Shown here: positions 24,496-31,903 of the stretch, in pieces
Numbering within the stretch: position 1 is the stretch's first letter
How the letters are laid out: every line of letters starts with the position of its first letter
Made by a program: the position numbers and the translations under genes
Assembly (NCBI GenBank): GCA_017430535.1
Contig: JAFRMR010000013.1
Span: 248,001 to 312,000, forward strand
Origin: Clostridia bacterium
GTDB lineage: Bacteria; Bacillota; Clostridia; Oscillospirales; Acutalibacteraceae
DNA length: 64,000 nucleotides
Direction: 5' to 3'
Notes under the pieces: model-generated
Told to the model about the DNA's origin: nothing
The model's input: only the letters and a program-made list of their open reading frames with translations
Databases searched by the model: none

Positions 24496-25943
24496 ATCCT
24501 GCACTTATAATTATTCTTGCAGTTCTTGGTCTGTTTGCCCTTCTGCTTATTATTGCCGCAATCAGGGCAGTTCTTATCAAAGCAAAGCCGGCGGATGAAT
24601 CCGGGGCAGTTTCCTGCACCCCGGAGGAAGAAAACAAATATGCTGAAACCCTTTCCGCAATGATTCGCGTACCCACCGTTTCCGTTGCCGAGGGAGGGGA
24701 TAAATCCATATTCTATGAGCTCCATAAAGTGCTCAGGGAGCGTTTCCCTCTCATTTTTGAAAAGCTTGAGGTCAATGATTTAAACGCAAACCTTCTTGTA
24801 CGCTGGCCGGGTAAGGACAGCTCCAAAGATGCCCTTCTGCTTATGGGCCACCAGGATGTTGTGCCTGCGGCGGAGAATAACTGGGAGCATGAGCCCTTCT
24901 CCGGCGATATTGAAGGCGGCAAAATCCACGGCAGGGGAGCAATGGACTGCAAGTGCACCGTATTTGCCGAGTGGCAGGCGGTTGAGGAGCTCCTTGAAGA
25001 GGGCTTCACCCCTGAAAGAGATTTATACCTTTCCGCTTCAACCAATGAGGAAATCGGCGGCGGCGGAGTTCAGAAATCCGTTGAGTTCCTTAAAGATAAA
25101 GGCATCCGCCTTGCAGTTGCAATGGATGAGGGAGGAGCCATTGTGGATGGTATACTGCCCGGTATGAGCACCTTTGCCGCAGCCGTAGGTCTGGGCGAAA
25201 AAGGCACAGCCAATATAAAATTTACCGCAAAAAGCGCCGGGGGCCACTCTTCCACTCCACCCAGGCACACCCCCTTTGCCCGCATTGCGGAGTTTATAAA
25301 TGATGTTGAAAAGCACGATCCCTTTAAGGCAAAGCTTTCCCCTGCAGTTGAGGCAATGTTCAGTTATATTGCCCCTTACCTTACCTTCCCCTTAAGATTT
25401 GTGCTTGGCAATATGTGGCTGTTCAAGCCCCTTGTGTCATTGCTTATGCCCGTGCTTGCTCCCGCTACCAGAGCCCTGGTCAAAACCACTTATGTTTTCA
25501 CTATGAGCGAGGGCAGCAAAGCCCCAAATGTTATTCCCTCAGAGGCAACTGTTGTTGCAAATATACGCCCCTCATTCCATCAGAACCTTGAAACCTGTTT
25601 TGATATTCTTAAGATTATTGCCGCAAAGTATGATATTGAGGCGGAGATTATTACAGGCAAAAGCGCCTCTGCCGTAACAGATTTAAAGAGCGAGGAGCTT
25701 GCCTATCTCGGCAAATGCGTAAACGAGTGTTTACCCGGTTGCTGCTTTGCCCCCTATGTGCAGACCGGCGGAACCGACTGCAGGGAAATGCAGCCCGTTA
25801 CGGATAACTGCTTAAGGTTCACCCCCATCCGTATGGATTCACAGCAGCTTGCCGCCATGCACGCCGCAAATGAGAATATAGGCGTTGCGGATATTGCCAA
25901 GGGCGTTAAATTCTATAAATATTGGATTAAGAATCACAATTAA
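24492..25943 (+). CDS. M20-family metallopeptidase with N-terminal membrane anchor
   Basis: 483 residues: a membrane helix at about 3-28, then an M20 (ArgE/DapE/PepV-like) zinc enzyme. Metal and catalytic motifs: MGHQDVVP, GRGAMDCKCTV, and the catalytic Glu pair in ASTNEEIGGGG; an inserted dimerisation domain follows (about 205-340) with GGHSSTPP, and a late QTGGTDCREM. It probably trims dipeptides or N-acyl amino acids at the outer face of the membrane. Overlap with DUF3842 implies coexpression. Confidence 0.9.
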   Translation: MNPALIIILAVLGLFALLLIIAAIRAVLIKAKPADESGAVSCTPEEENKYAETLSAMIRVPTVSVAEGGDKSIFYELHKVLRERFPLIFEKLEVNDLNANLLVRWPGKDSSKDALLLMGHQDVVPAAENNWEHEPFSGDIEGGKIHGRGAMDCKCTVFAEWQAVEELLEEGFTPERDLYLSASTNEEIGGGGVQKSVEFLKDKGIRLAVAMDEGGAIVDGILPGMSTFAAAVGLGEKGTANIKFTAKSAGGHSSTPPRHTPFARIAEFINDVEKHDPFKAKLSPAVEAMFSYIAPYLTFPLRFVLGNMWLFKPLVSLLMPVLAPATRALVKTTYVFTMSEGSKAPNVIPSEATVVANIRPSFHQNLETCFDILKIIAAKYDIEAEIITGKSASAVTDLKSEELAYLGKCVNECLPGCCFAPYVQTGGTDCREMQPVTDNCLRFTPIRMDSQQLAAMHAANENIGVADIAKGVKFYKYWIKNHN

Positions 25944-25962
25944 AAACATTTGCGGATAATAA

Positions 25963-25992
25963 AACAAGGCAGGGTACATTCCCTGCCTTGTT
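25963..25992. terminator. Bidirectional terminator between peptidase and DtxR-family genes
   Basis: 12-bp perfect stem AACAAGGCAGGG (25963-25974) with its complement at 25981-25992 and a 6-nt loop; T-rich on both outer sides. Confidence 0.85.
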
Positions 25993-26004
25993 CCGTATTT
26001 ATTA

Positions 26005-26382
26005 TTATTTTTCCTGTGATTTAAGGTGCTTCTTTATTGCGTTAAAGGTTTTGTCGCTTATGTAGTGCTCAATTTTGCAGGCATCCTCGGTGGCGGTTTT
26101 TTCGTCAACGCCTATAAGGGTAAATACCTTTGTAAGTGTGGTGTGGCGGTCATAAATCCGCTTTGCCTTGGCCTTGCCCTCTTTTGTCAGGTTTATGTTT
26201 CCGCTGTCATCCACCGTAACCAGCCCCTGCTTTTCAAGCAGACCTATGCCTCTGGTGATTGAGGGCTTTGCATAATCAAGGTGCTTGCTCACATCTATTT
26301 TTTTAACTTCCTTGCTTTTCTTTGAGAGCACATATATTGTTTCAAGGTACATCTCTCCCGATTCGGAGTAACTCATTTTCAT
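26005..26382 (-). CDS. DtxR/MntR-family metal-dependent repressor
   Basis: Start at ATG 26382 behind GAAGAGGTG; an upstream in-frame start has no support. 125 residues: winged helix (EMYLETIYVLS, VSKHLDYAKPSITRGIGLLEKQGLV) and the metal-binding dimerisation helices (RHTTLTKVFTLIGV, ACKIEHYISD). No SH3 domain, so it has the short MntR-like length. Given its divergence from feoAAB and the GTTAGC-type inverted repeats there, it is most likely the iron-responsive repressor of this locus, although Mn response cannot be excluded. Confidence 0.9.
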   Translation of the reverse strand: MKMSYSESGEMYLETIYVLSKKSKEVKKIDVSKHLDYAKPSITRGIGLLEKQGLVTVDDSGNINLTKEGKAKAKRIYDRHTTLTKVFTLIGVDEKTATEDACKIEHYISDKTFNAIKKHLKSQEK

Positions 26383-26465
26383 CACCTCTTCCTCAATTAT
26401 TCTATCACATAACGCAGTGAATATCAAGAAACAATGAAAATATTAAAGTTTATATATAAAAATAC

Positions 26466-26494
26466 TTGACAAGTTAGCAAAAGCTAACTATAAT
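26466..26494 (+). promoter_or_regulatory. Consensus promoter of the feo operon with operator in the spacer
   Basis: -35 TTGACA (26466-26471), 17-bp spacer, -10 TATAAT (26489-26494). The spacer consists of the inverted repeat AGTTAGC-AAAA-GCTAACT (26472-26489), so a bound repressor would directly block polymerase. This is iron box 1. Confidence 0.85.
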
Positions 26495-26498
26495 ATAG

Positions 26499-26520
26499 AC
26501 GGTTAGAGGCGGCTAACCGT
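26499..26520. promoter_or_regulatory. Iron box 2
   Basis: Inverted repeat ACGGTTAG-N6-CTAACCGT, perfect 8-bp arms, just downstream of the feo transcription start. Confidence 0.75.
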
Positions 26521-26537
26521 ATTATTTTGATTTCACG

Positions 26538-26553
26538 GTTAGCAAATGCTAAT
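26538..26553. promoter_or_regulatory. Iron box 3
   Basis: GTTAGC-AAAT-GCTAAT, one mismatch between arms, about 10 bp before the ribosome binding site of the first feoA. Confidence 0.65.
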
Positions 26554-26569
26554 TTATTCTTAAGGAGGG

Positions 26570-26788
26570 ATGTTTGTGATACCTCTCAATATGGCCGATG
26601 CAGGCCAGCCGCAGATTATCAAAAGGATCGGCGGCAGCCCCGAGGTTAAGAAGCATCTTGAAAACCTCGGTTTCAATGTAGGCGGCGAAGTGTGCATTGT
26701 CAGCACCCTTGCAGGCAACCTTATTGTCAGGGTCAAGGAAAGCCGCGTTGCTGTCAGCGAAGAGCTGGCCCGTAAAATTATGGTATAA
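26570..26788 (+). CDS. feoA: FeoA-family protein (first copy)
   Basis: 72 residues forming an SH3-like FeoA domain: IKRIGGSPEVKKHLENLGFNVGG, then VSTLAGNLIVRVKESRVAVSEELARKIMV. FeoA proteins bind the FeoB G domain/membrane complex and support Fe(II) uptake. First gene after three iron boxes. The start is ATG 26570 after TAAGGAGGG, with a GTG at 26577 as a less likely alternative. Confidence 0.92.
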   Translation: MFVIPLNMADAGQPQIIKRIGGSPEVKKHLENLGFNVGGEVCIVSTLAGNLIVRVKESRVAVSEELARKIMV

Positions 26789-26813
26789 ATTTATTTACAT
26801 AGGAGGAATTGCA

Positions 26814-27035
26814 GTGAAAACTCTTAGAGATGTCGGTATCGGCGAAACAGTCACGGTTGTGAAGCTCCACGGCGAAGGCGCGGTGAAGCGCCGCATTATG
26901 GATATGGGTATCACAAAGCGCACCCCCGTTTATGTGCGCAAAGTTGCTCCTCTGGGCGACCCTATTGAGGTTACCGTGCGCAACTATGAGCTTTCAATCC
27001 GCAAGGCGGATGCAGAAATGATTGAGGTTGAATAA
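26814..27035 (+). CDS. feoA: FeoA-family protein (second copy)
   Basis: Starts with GTG 26814, six bases after AGGAGG; 73 residues. KTLRDVGIGETVTVVKLHGEGAVKRR begins the SH3-like fold, with the usual MDMGITKRTPVYVRKVAPLGDPIEV core. Tandem feoA genes before feoB are common in Firmicutes. An additional iron box (27076-27095) separates it from feoB. Confidence 0.92.
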   Translation: MKTLRDVGIGETVTVVKLHGEGAVKRRIMDMGITKRTPVYVRKVAPLGDPIEVTVRNYELSIRKADAEMIEVE

Positions 27036-27075
27036 AACCGCACCCGGGGATAATCCCCGAAATTTTTTCGGCTCA

Positions 27076-27095
27076 CGGTTAGCTTAAACTAACCG
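27076..27095. promoter_or_regulatory. Iron box 4, upstream of feoB
   Basis: CGGTTAG-CTTAAA-CTAACCG, perfect 7-bp arms, 35 bp before feoB. It implies a separately regulated start or a roadblock within the operon. Confidence 0.7.
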
Positions 27096-27130
27096 CCTGA
27101 GACCGCTTTAAGCAGAAAGGAACTACTGAT

Positions 27131-29617
27131 ATGAGTATTCGAATTGCACTTGCAGGCAACCCCAACAGCGGTAAAACCACCCTGTTCAATGCCCTTACCG
27201 GTTCCAACCAGTTTGTAGGCAACTGGCCGGGCGTAACCGTGGAGAAAAAGGAAGGCAAGCTTAAAAAGCACGATGATGTTACAATCACCGATCTTCCCGG
27301 TATCTATTCCCTTTCTCCCTACACCCTTGAGGAGGTTGTGGCAAGGAATTATCTTATAGGCGAACGCCCCGACGCAATCCTCAATATTATAGACGGCACA
27401 AACCTTGAGCGTAACCTTTACCTCACCACACAGCTTACGGAGCTTGGTATTCCCGTAGTGCTTGCCATCAATATGATGGATGTTGTCAAAAAGAACGGCG
27501 ATAAAATTGATACTGCTGTTCTTGCACAGCAGCTGGGCTGCAAAGCGGTGGAAATCTCCGCCCTTAAAGGCGACGGTGTTACCCAGGCCGCCGAAGCCGC
27601 CATTGAAGCTGCAAAGAGCTCAAAAACCGTGCCTATGCACACTTTTTCCGGCCCTGTTGAGCACGCCCTTGCCCATATTGAGGAGGCGGTTGTTCACGGC
27701 CTGCCGGAGGAGCAGCAGCGCTGGTATGCGGTTAAAATATTTGAGCGCGATGATAAAGTGCTGGAGCAGCTGAATATACCCGATGATACCCTTGCCCATA
27801 TTGAGGAGGATATCAGCGCGGCAGAAACCGAACTGGATGACGATGCGGAAAGCATCATCACCAACGAGCGTTATATCTATATTGCAGATCTGATTCAGTC
27901 CTGCTATAAAAAGAGAAACAAAGGAGCCCTTTCAACCTCCGATAAGATTGATAAGGTTGTTACCAACCGCTGGCTGGGCCTGCCGATTTTTGCTGCCGTA
28001 ATGTTCCTGGTTTACTGGGTTGCAATGGTTGCGGTAGGCGCCCCCGCTACGGACTGGGCCAATGACGGCCTCTTCGGTGACGGCTACCATCTTTTTGGTA
28101 TAGGTTCAGGTGCTTATGAAGAAGCGGACGGCGAATACTCCGACGCCCTCAATGCGTTGCAGGCGTTTACCGAAATTGACCCCGAGGCAGAGGATTTTGA
28201 TGAGGATGCAGCTAAAGCGGAGCTTGCCGCTTTTGTTCCCGCCGAAAAATCCGCTGAGATAGATGTTGAGGATGAAGAAACCCTTGAAACAAACACCCTT
28301 ACCGCATATTACGATGCAATTCCCGAAGATGCGGATGAGGAGGAAACAGTAGGCACAACCTTTGAGGAAGCAAAGCAGTTCTTTGCCGAGAAGGGCTTTG
28401 AAGCTCCCGACCCCGCAGAGTTCGGCGTATGGGTTCCCGGTGTTCCCGCCCTTATAGGCGGCCTGCTTGAAAAGGTGAATGCAGCTGAGTGGGTACAGGG
28501 CCTTGTGCTTGACGGTATTGTAGCCGGCGTAGGCGCCGTGCTCGGTTTCGTTCCCCAGATGCTTGTTCTGTTCCTTATGCTTGCCTTCCTTGAGGCCTGC
28601 GGCTATATGGCCCGTATCGCTTTCGTGCTTGACCGTATTTTCCGCAAGTTCGGTCTTTCCGGCAAGTCCTTTATCCCCATGCTTATAGGCGTCGGCTGCG
28701 GCGTGCCCGGCATTATGGCAAGCCGTACCATTGAGAATGAACGCGACCGGCGTATGACAATTATGACCACCACCTTCATTCCCTGCGGAGCCAAGGTTCC
28801 ATTTATTGCCATGATTGCAGGCGCAATTTTCGGCGGCTCACCCTGGATTTCAACATCCGCTTACTTTATAGGTATGGCGGCAATAGTCACCTCCGGCATT
28901 ATGCTTAAAAAGACAAAGATGTTTGCAGGCGATCCCGCCCCCTTTGTTATGGAGCTGCCCGCTTACCATCTGCCAACGGTAAGTAATGTGCTCCGCTCTA
29001 TGTGGGAGCGCGGCTGGTCCTTCATCAAAAAGGCCGGCACCATCATCCTGCTTTCCACAATTCTTGTATGGTTCACCTCATATTTCGGCTTCACTCCCGA
29101 CGGCTTCAGAATGCTTGCCGAGGATGAGCTTGATTTATCAATACTTGCCCGCATAGGCAACCTGATTGCCTGGATATTCATTCCTCTCGGCTGGGGCAAC
29201 TGGCAGGCAGCCGTGGCCTCCATCACAGGCCTTGTTGCCAAAGAGAATATAGTAGGCACAATGGGTATCCTTTACGGCGGCGGAGAGCTTACCGCCTGGC
29301 AGGCGCTGCACGCGGCCTTCACAGGTGTTGCAGGTTTCTCATTCCTGGTATTCAACCTTCTGTGCGCTCCCTGCTTTGCCGCAATCGGCGCAATCAAGCG
29401 CGAAATGAACAGCGCAAAATGGACCTGGTTTGCAATTGCTTATCAGTGCGGATTTGCTTATGCAATAGCTCTTTGTATTAACCAGATAGGCGGCGCATTC
29501 ACCGGCAACTTCAATATAGTTGGCTTTATCTGTGCCCTTGCGGTAATAGCCGCCATGGTCTATATGCTGTTCTTCAGAAAATATAAGGAAGCAACCAAGC
29601 TTACAAAGAAAATCTGA
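27131..29617 (+). CDS. feoB: Ferrous iron transporter FeoB with a large acidic insertion
   Basis: 828 residues versus about 670-720 for many relatives. The N-terminal G domain shows GNPNSGKTTLFNALTG, DLPGIYSLSP and NMMD; the cytosolic helical spacer follows, then the two Gate/core membrane halves (FIPCGAKVPFIAMIAG; GYMARIAFVLDRIF). Between WANDGLFGDG (about 317) and VPGVPAL (about 434) lies an insertion of roughly 115 residues, very rich in Glu/Asp/Ala, in the loop after the first membrane helix. Imports Fe(II). Followed by a FeoB-associated Cys-rich protein. Confidence 0.97.
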   Translation: MSIRIALAGNPNSGKTTLFNALTGSNQFVGNWPGVTVEKKEGKLKKHDDVTITDLPGIYSLSPYTLEEVVARNYLIGERPDAILNIIDGTNLERNLYLTTQLTELGIPVVLAINMMDVVKKNGDKIDTAVLAQQLGCKAVEISALKGDGVTQAAEAAIEAAKSSKTVPMHTFSGPVEHALAHIEEAVVHGLPEEQQRWYAVKIFERDDKVLEQLNIPDDTLAHIEEDISAAETELDDDAESIITNERYIYIADLIQSCYKKRNKGALSTSDKIDKVVTNRWLGLPIFAAVMFLVYWVAMVAVGAPATDWANDGLFGDGYHLFGIGSGAYEEADGEYSDALNALQAFTEIDPEAEDFDEDAAKAELAAFVPAEKSAEIDVEDEETLETNTLTAYYDAIPEDADEEETVGTTFEEAKQFFAEKGFEAPDPAEFGVWVPGVPALIGGLLEKVNAAEWVQGLVLDGIVAGVGAVLGFVPQMLVLFLMLAFLEACGYMARIAFVLDRIFRKFGLSGKSFIPMLIGVGCGVPGIMASRTIENERDRRMTIMTTTFIPCGAKVPFIAMIAGAIFGGSPWISTSAYFIGMAAIVTSGIMLKKTKMFAGDPAPFVMELPAYHLPTVSNVLRSMWERGWSFIKKAGTIILLSTILVWFTSYFGFTPDGFRMLAEDELDLSILARIGNLIAWIFIPLGWGNWQAAVASITGLVAKENIVGTMGILYGGGELTAWQALHAAFTGVAGFSFLVFNLLCAPCFAAIGAIKREMNSAKWTWFAIAYQCGFAYAIALCINQIGGAFTGNFNIVGFICALAVIAAMVYMLFFRKYKEATKLTKKI

Positions 29618-29656
29618 ATTTAATCTACGGATATCTGAAAGAAAGGAAGCGATTAT

Positions 29657-29830
29657 ATGTTAACCTGGCTCAGCGCAAATATCGGCACAATTCTGGTTGT
29701 AACGGTGCTTGCCTTAATAGTTGCCGCAATTATAATCAAGCTTCGTAAAGATAAAAAGAAAGGCGTTTCCTCCTGCGGCGGAAACTGCGCTCACTGCGCA
29801 ATGGGCGGAACCTGCCATCAGCCGAAATAG
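29657..29830 (+). CDS. FeoB-associated Cys-rich membrane protein
   Basis: 57 residues behind GAAAGGAAG. One membrane helix (about 8-29), a Lys/Arg stretch, then CGGNCAHCAMGGTCHQPK with four cysteines. This matches the FeoB-associated Cys-rich family (PF12669 as I recall it), thought to help Fe(II) handling at the exit of FeoB. Last gene of the feo operon. Confidence 0.88.
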   Translation: MLTWLSANIGTILVVTVLALIVAAIIIKLRKDKKKGVSSCGGNCAHCAMGGTCHQPK

Positions 29831-29899
29831 GTCTTTCAGTAAAACCAAGAGGCAAATAATATTCCGTCCGGCGGAAAATGTTTCAGATAAAGTAAGATT

Positions 29900-29942
29900 C
29901 ATACGGTGCCGGAGTTCTGCTTCAGCACCGTATGTTTTTTAT
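29900..29942 (+). terminator. Terminator of the feo operon
   Basis: Perfect 10-bp stem CATACGGTGC (29900-29909) / 29925-29934 with a 15-nt loop, then TTTTTT. Confidence 0.8.
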
Positions 29943-29990
29943 AAAAATTATGAAAAACTGCGGAAACTCCGCATTTATTTTTACTCACGC

Positions 29991-30008
29991 GGTTAGCCAC
30001 TGCTAACT
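29991..30008. promoter_or_regulatory. Iron box 5, upstream of the DUF3793 gene
   Basis: GTTAGC-CACT-GCTAAC (29992-30007), perfect 6-bp arms, about 30 bp before the start codon. Same motif as the feo boxes, extending the presumed iron regulon to the next operon. Confidence 0.7.
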
Positions 30009-30036
30009 CAATATAAAATTCGGCAAGGAGTATTTT

Positions 30037-30594
30037 ATGTCTGAGGATTTGTTTGTTCACCACTGCGCTCCAACTCTTGCAGGGCTTAAAACAGGCAGCC
30101 TTTTTGCCTGCGGATTTGAAAGCGAAAGTGAAATGAAAAATACTGTCAGGGCTGTGAACCGCAGGCTTAAAAGTAAGGGGCTCTGTTTTGTCCCTATGAA
30201 ATACAGCGGCAAAAAAGCGCTGCTTTATTTATACCGTCCCGATAAGCTCAGGCTGGATTTAAAGTGCAGCGGAGCCAATGCCATTCTGTCCGGCTGCGGT
30301 TATTCCACAGAGCATCCGGGCAGGTGTATTTCCTGCCTTCGCCGCAAGCTCTCCCAAAGTGAGGAATTTCCACACGAGATAGGTCTGTTTCTGGGCTACC
30401 CGCCGGATGATGTTAAAGGCTTTATTGAGCAGGGTGCAAAAAACTGCAAATGCTCCGGCTGCTGGAAAGTTTACGGCGATGAAAAGCTGGCCCTCTCGCT
30501 GTTTGTAAAATATAAAAAATGCAGAGAGATTTACTGCCGCAAGCATGCCGAAGGCTTCTCTCTGGAGAGGCTTGCCGTAGCGGCAAAGCAATAA
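30037..30594 (+). CDS. DUF3793 family protein
   Basis: 185 residues matching DUF3793 as I recall it: HHCAPTLAGLKTGSLF at the start, ALLYLYRPDKL, the central FPHEIGLFLGYPPDDVKGFI, and CSGCWKVYGD. It contains many cysteines (positions spread through the protein, including HCAP and a C-x-C-x2-C near 148-153). Function unknown; genes of this family often occur with iron or flavodoxin genes. An iron box precedes it, so it is probably induced under iron limitation. Followed by the membrane/ABC genes. Confidence 0.85.
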   Translation: MSEDLFVHHCAPTLAGLKTGSLFACGFESESEMKNTVRAVNRRLKSKGLCFVPMKYSGKKALLYLYRPDKLRLDLKCSGANAILSGCGYSTEHPGRCISCLRRKLSQSEEFPHEIGLFLGYPPDDVKGFIEQGAKNCKCSGCWKVYGDEKLALSLFVKYKKCREIYCRKHAEGFSLERLAVAAKQ

Positions 30595-30614
30595 TTCAAA
30601 AAAGAGGAAGATTT

Positions 30615-31186
30615 ATGTTAAAAAAATGGAATAAAAAAGAAATAATCAAAGCATTTATTTGCTTTGCAGTTTATTTTGTTTTTATTCTTGCCACCGAACT
30701 GCCCGGTTTTTTAAGCCCGCTTTACTGGCTGCTGTTTCCCGTTCTCGCTGCCTTCGTTTCGGCAGGGCCCCTTACCTGTATGATGAATATGAAAAAGGCT
30801 TCGGCTCGGCTGCCGCTCTGCCTCTGCTCTGGTTCATTGTAAACAGGCTTATGGGTGAAATCAGCATGCCCGTAATGTGGCTGGGAATAATCCTTCTCAT
30901 AATTGCCGCGGAACTGATGCGTTATATGTTCGGCTACGACAGCCGTCTGGGCATAAGGTGGTGCGTTCCAGTTCTTGGCCTTGTTCCTTCCTGTGTGCTT
31001 CTGCCACTTTATTTTGACAGAGCGGAATATTTCTCAAGGGCAAACGAAGAAATGGCGGCGGATTATGTTTCCGGGCTTGATAAATACGCAACAATATGGA
31101 TGTTCGCTCTTGTCACCGTACTGTGCCTTGCGGCATCCTTTATCTCGGAGAGAATATCAGAAAAAATACTTAAAATCGAGGGCTGA
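30615..31186 (+). pseudogene. MptD-like ECF-type membrane protein, broken by a -1 frameshift
   Basis: The product starts at ATG 30615 (AAGAGGAAG site) and reads well up to about 30796, then continues only in the -1 frame to the TGA at 31184. Joined, the protein has five or so membrane segments and resembles MptD-family putative ECF transporter S components (LYWLLFPVLAAFVSAGPL then GFGSAAALPLLWFIVN). The intact relative at 34975 aligns across the break (FVYLPASANWQRFGAA). The junction lies at a run of five A (30792-30796) within GAAAAAG. Six A would restore the frame, so a homopolymer deletion, sequence error or programmed slippage are all possible. Confidence 0.7.
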
Positions 31187-31188
31187 AA

Positions 31189-31890
31189 ATGAGTTTTTGT
31201 AAGCTTGAAAATATAAGAAAAAGCTTTGGCAGCGGAGAAAACCGGGTTGAAGTATTAAAAGGTATTGACCTGAATATTGAAAAAGGAGAAATCTGCGTTC
31301 TGCTGGGCCCTTCCGGCTCGGGTAAAAGTACGCTTCTTAATATTATAGGCGGTATTGAAACTGCCGATGAGGGTACCGTTTCGGTAAACGGCGAAAAAAT
31401 CGCGGACCTCGGTGAAAAAGCGCTGACCGAATACAGGCGGCATCATCTCGGCTATGTGTTCCAGACTTATAACCTTATACCCAATCTCACCGTGCGCGAG
31501 AATATTGAAGTAGGCGCGTATCTGAGCAAAAACCCGCTTGACATTGACGAACTTATGGAAACCCTCGGCATCGCCGACCAGAAGAACAAGCTGCCCAATC
31601 AGCTTTCCGGCGGTCAGCAGCAGAGAACTTCAATCGGCAGAGCGATTGTCAAAAACCCCGATATTCTGCTGTGCGATGAACCCACGGGCGCGCTTGACTA
31701 CACAACCTCAAAAGAAATTCTCAAGCTCATTGAGGATGTCAACAAAAAATACGGCAACACCGTTATTATGGTAACACACAACGACGCCATAAAGAATATG
31801 GCGGACAGAGTATTCAAACTGCGCGACGGCGTAATAAGAAAATCCTATGTCAATGAAGAGAAGATTCCCGCCTCGGAACTTGACTGGTAA
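31189..31890 (+). CDS. ABC transporter ATP-binding protein (MacB/LolD type)
   Basis: 233 residues. Walker A GPSGSGKSTLLN, Q-loop QTYNLIPNLTVREN, signature LSGGQQQRTSIGRA, Walker B DILLCDEPTGALD and the switch His in VTHND. Subfamily features (RRHHLGYVFQTYNLIPNLT) match ATPases that drive FtsX/MacB-like permeases. It works with the 1012-residue permease whose gene follows 13 bases later. Such pairs perform mechanotransmission or peptide/lipid export rather than import. Confidence 0.95.
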   Translation: MSFCKLENIRKSFGSGENRVEVLKGIDLNIEKGEICVLLGPSGSGKSTLLNIIGGIETADEGTVSVNGEKIADLGEKALTEYRRHHLGYVFQTYNLIPNLTVRENIEVGAYLSKNPLDIDELMETLGIADQKNKLPNQLSGGQQQRTSIGRAIVKNPDILLCDEPTGALDYTTSKEILKLIEDVNKKYGNTVIMVTHNDAIKNMADRVFKLRDGVIRKSYVNEEKIPASELDW

Positions 31891-31903
31891 CGGGGGCGGC
31901 AAG

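Noticed and set aside
30615-31186. Two separate overlapping small membrane proteins
   Set aside because: The two frames join into one protein that aligns along its length with the intact paralog at 34975, and the second frame has no ribosome site of its own.
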